Origin: an uncultured Lachnospiraceae bacterium
GTDB lineage: Bacteria > Bacillota > Clostridia > Lachnospirales > Lachnospiraceae
Assembly: GCA_947626415.1 (NCBI GenBank)
Contig: CANQSA010000002.1
Location: 124,001-188,000 of the forward strand
DNA length: 64,000 nt
Direction of reading: 5' to 3'
Position numbers and translations under genes: made by a program. The notes beneath the pieces were generated by a model, which saw only the letters and a list, made by a program, of their open reading frames with translations, was not told where the DNA came from and did no database searches. Positions 62,057 to 64,000 of this stretch are shown one piece after another (the stretch's first letter is position 1; each line of letters starts with the position of its first letter).

Positions 62057-62727
62057 TCTTCTTTCTCCTTTTTGTCTATTTCTTCCCACGAAAATGATTC
62101 TCCGCAAAATGGAACAAACATAAATTTACTGTCTCCTAATTCGATTACGTCATAGGAAGTCAGTTTTTGAACACTGGTAACCAAATTATCATTTAAATAT
62201 GTAATTCCACTGCTGTCACCGGGCTGAAGATAAAAATCTCTTTTTTTGGGTTCATACACAATCATTGCATGCTTTATACGTGATATACTACCGTCATCAG
62301 TTATGGCAATTCGATTTTCCGTACTTCTGCCAATAGAATTCTGACCCGCATAAATAAAAAAACTTTTTCCGAAATGATACCCCTTGATACATACTATCCA
62401 TCCAACGACCGGATCTGATAAATTTTCATATCGTTTTTCATCAGGCTGCTGTCCGGCTACCTTATTAAAATATCCTATTGTTTTTTCTTCATTGCTGGCA
62501 GACGCTTTTTTTACAACTTCTTTCAGTTTGTCTTTCTGGTTGATTACGATTTCTTCTGTCACGGAGTCGCCTTTATCATAACTTGTTTTATTTTTCCTTC
62601 CCATAAAGCGGCTGCTTTCAGAAACAAATTGACTCCCATTACAATGCGGACAGCTTTTGTATTGTTTTTTGTCATAAAAATGTCCGTTTTCACATTGAAT
62701 TACATCTTCTTGTCTTACACTACTCAT
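62053..62727 (-). CDS. FHA-domain phosphothreonine reader with zinc-binding N-terminus
   Basis: 224 residues, cytoplasmic. The N-terminus has CENGHFYDKKQYKSCPHC, a likely single zinc site like the kinases' ribbons. A Lys/Glu-rich linker follows, then the FHA domain (~105-210) with NSIGRSTENRI (Gly-Arg-Ser), DDGSISRIKHAMI (Arg-His core) and DSSGITYLNDNLV (Asn region). It would bind phosphothreonine made by the neighbouring kinases, giving the module a reader. It overlaps the downstream kinase by 4 bp, and the PP2C gene precedes it by 18 bp. Confidence 0.85.
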   Translation of the reverse strand: MSSVRQEDVIQCENGHFYDKKQYKSCPHCNGSQFVSESSRFMGRKNKTSYDKGDSVTEEIVINQKDKLKEVVKKASASNEEKTIGYFNKVAGQQPDEKRYENLSDPVVGWIVCIKGYHFGKSFFIYAGQNSIGRSTENRIAITDDGSISRIKHAMIVYEPKKRDFYLQPGDSSGITYLNDNLVTSVQKLTSYDVIELGDSKFMFVPFCGESFSWEEIDKKEKEE

Positions 62728-62745
62728 AATTAACTCCTTTATTAT

Positions 62746-63543
62746 TTATTTTATGCCTATCAATGCTATTGTCATATTATCTCTGGATTTTTGATTGCTT
62801 TTTGCGTTTTTCTCCGCTTTCATTTCCAGCGCCTGAACAGCTTCCTCTATATTTTTAAAATTACTCAGGATTCTTAAAATTTCCGAATCCGTAACCGTTT
62901 TATATAAACCGTCCGACATAATAATAATCCTATCTTCTTTTTCCAAATCCAACGGAATTTCCGAGTAATCTATCAATTCAAGATTCCCGATTCCCAAGAA
63001 ACTAATCAAGGCCTCCCCCCTCTTACTTTCTTTGTAAAATTCCGTTTCATCTAATAACCCCGCTTTTCTTTTTCCGAGCAGCACAGTATAATAATTTTGA
63101 TCTTGCGTCAGTTGAACAATCTCTCCATTTCTCATCAAATACGCTCTGCTGTCTCCTACAGAACACCATATAAGTTTTTTTCGATTGACTAAAACAGAAA
63201 CAACTGTACTGCCTGCTTTAAGCAGCTTTCCATCGCTTCCTTTCAGACCTGAAATCATTTTATCGATCTTTTTAGCAGCGCTGATCAACATTTCTTTTTG
63301 TTCCCCTGCAAAATAATTATTTTCATACTGCCTTAAAAAAGTTTCTACTGCTAATTCACTGGCTGCCTTTCCGCCTTCCTGTCCTCCCATTCCATCGCAT
63401 AAAACAAGCAACCCCTCATCTTGTTTCATACTATATCCAAAACTATCCTGCTGCGTATCCCTATCTCCAATTACAGATAACGCAGCAAGTCTAAATACAG
63501 AATTTTCATCTTTTATTAAATAATGGTCTTTATGAATTAACAT
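62746..63543 (-). CDS. PP2C-type Ser/Thr phosphatase
   Basis: 265-residue PPM phosphatase that removes phosphate from Ser/Thr with two metal ions. Motifs: LCDGMGGQEGGKAASELA (motif with metal Asp and Gly pair), WCSVGDSRAYLMRNG, IIMSDGLYKTVTD and NMTIALIG at the end with the last metal Asp (RDNMT). RDTQQDSFGYS near the start supplies the first Asp. Start: ATG 63543 with AGAGGA 7-8 nt upstream; 9 extra codons upstream overlap the end of the next phosphatase. It probably opposes the two kinases of the same operon. Confidence 0.93.
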   Translation of the reverse strand: MLIHKDHYLIKDENSVFRLAALSVIGDRDTQQDSFGYSMKQDEGLLVLCDGMGGQEGGKAASELAVETFLRQYENNYFAGEQKEMLISAAKKIDKMISGLKGSDGKLLKAGSTVVSVLVNRKKLIWCSVGDSRAYLMRNGEIVQLTQDQNYYTVLLGKRKAGLLDETEFYKESKRGEALISFLGIGNLELIDYSEIPLDLEKEDRIIIMSDGLYKTVTDSEILRILSNFKNIEEAVQALEMKAEKNAKSNQKSRDNMTIALIGIK

Positions 63544-63557
63544 ATCTGTTCCTCTTT

Positions 63558-64000
63558 TTATTGATTCCATACAGCGATTGCAGAATAATTATCCATATCT
63601 TTTTCTATTCCATTAGTCTGAACGATTTGAACCATATTGTTTAACCATTCTTCAACCGTTTCTGCTTTTTTTAATTGTGCACACATTTCCTTTTCCTCGA
63701 TTAATTCCCAAAATCCATCCGAACATAAAAGGAAAGCCTGACATTTTTTCAGCGGAATTGGACTCATAAGTTCAAACAAGTTTTCGTCCCACTCGATTCC
63801 CAACACTCTTAATAAGAAATTACGATCCGGATGATTTCTTATCTGATCCTCCCTGATTTCCTTTGATAAAACCAGCATTTGAGGAATACTATGATCCAAT
63901 GTTCTTATTTTAACTTTATTCTTATAGAAGACATACGCCCGAGAGTCTCCAATATGTCCGATATACGCATTTTTGCCGTCAGTAACTACCGAAACTCCAG
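63558..64000 (-). CDS. Second PP2C-type phosphatase (5' part outside window)
   Basis: The C-terminal half of another PPM phosphatase; its start lies beyond base 64000. The frame is open to the edge and carries YIGHIGDSRAYVFYKNK, FLLCSDGFWELIEEKEM and a final DNYSAIAVW, all in the order of PP2C. Reading it as a separate 113-residue gene from an internal TTG is wrong, because the motif GDSRAY lies upstream of that codon. It is followed 14 bp later by the first phosphatase. Two PP2C in tandem, with different sequences, may dephosphorylate different targets or one kinase each. Confidence 0.85.
   Translation of the reverse strand, partial: GVSVVTDGKNAYIGHIGDSRAYVFYKNKVKIRTLDHSIPQMLVLSKEIREDQIRNHPDRNFLLRVLGIEWDENLFELMSPIPLKKCQAFLLCSDGFWELIEEKEMCAQLKKAETVEEWLNNMVQIVQTNGIEKDMDNYSAIAVWNQ

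Noticed and set aside
63558-63899. Separate 113-residue protein starting at an internal TTG
   Set aside because: The PP2C motif GDSRAY is upstream in the same open frame, so this is the end of a larger gene that crosses the window edge.
1-64000. tRNA or rRNA genes
   Set aside because: None of the usual conserved stems or rRNA stretches were noticed; the only tRNA-related element is the T-box leader.

Overview
The window reads as chromosome of a Gram-positive, anaerobic, probably spore-forming Clostridia bacterium, most likely a Lachnospiraceae member. I base this on the gene families, not on a search: a tRNA-type T-box in front of the trp operon, a DnaD/DnaI-like pair, CwlD and YwmB relatives of sporeformers, the Bacillus-like order Sua5 - arginine-phosphatase-like - RpiB, a Firmicutes-style Tad pilus locus, glycogen genes, and strong AGGAGG ribosome binding sites with sigma-A promoters. 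Most DNA looks close to 48% G+C in lines I sampled by eye. The last 7.5 kb is clearly more A+T rich. No rRNA, tRNA, CRISPR array or insertion sequence was seen.

Layout. 1-1.2 kb: end-truncated glgC. 1.4-6.4 kb: murC, then a plus-strand operon of a DnaD-like protein, a DnaI/DnaC-like loader and a long PRPP synthetase. 6.5-15.1 kb: a YhaN/SbcC-like ATPase with two membrane segments, an M29 aminopeptidase, a lipoprotein with an HExxH site operon-linked to a membrane propeller-like protein behind a structured leader, a small unknown and a YwmB-like protein. 15.2-22.3 kb: dCMP deaminase, rpiB, low-Mr phosphatase, Sua5, cwlD, ksgA, tatD, metG. 22.3-31.1 kb: a ten-gene Tad-type pilus operon (peptidase, TadZ, TadA, TadB, TadC, Flp-like pilin, three pilin-like or membrane proteins, FHA protein) from one strong promoter.

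31.2-38.8 kb: glgB and a 1788-residue secreted arabinanase-type protein. The latter carries an internal sorting signal plus a second signal peptide, and an almost perfect 864-bp tandem duplication. 38.9-42.9 kb: heterodimeric ABC exporter with a small coiled-coil protein. 43.1-48.7 kb: aconitase-family hydratase facing hflK-hflC-fabV. 48.7-55.3 kb: a 47-residue orphan peptide gene and trpEGDCBA (no trpF) under a Trp T-box. 55.3-56.4 kb: an Rpn-like nuclease.

56.6-64 kb is the most unusual part: a tight operon of two PP2C phosphatases (one cut by the window edge), a zinc-ribbon FHA protein and two zinc-ribbon Ser/Thr kinases. One kinase is fused across the membrane to a solute-binding-protein-like domain. 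The other carries four PASTA domains, InlB-like repeats and a Trp-rich tail. Together they look like a complete phospho-signalling module: two different outside sensors, two erasers and one phosphothreonine reader. Its inputs and targets cannot be read from this window.
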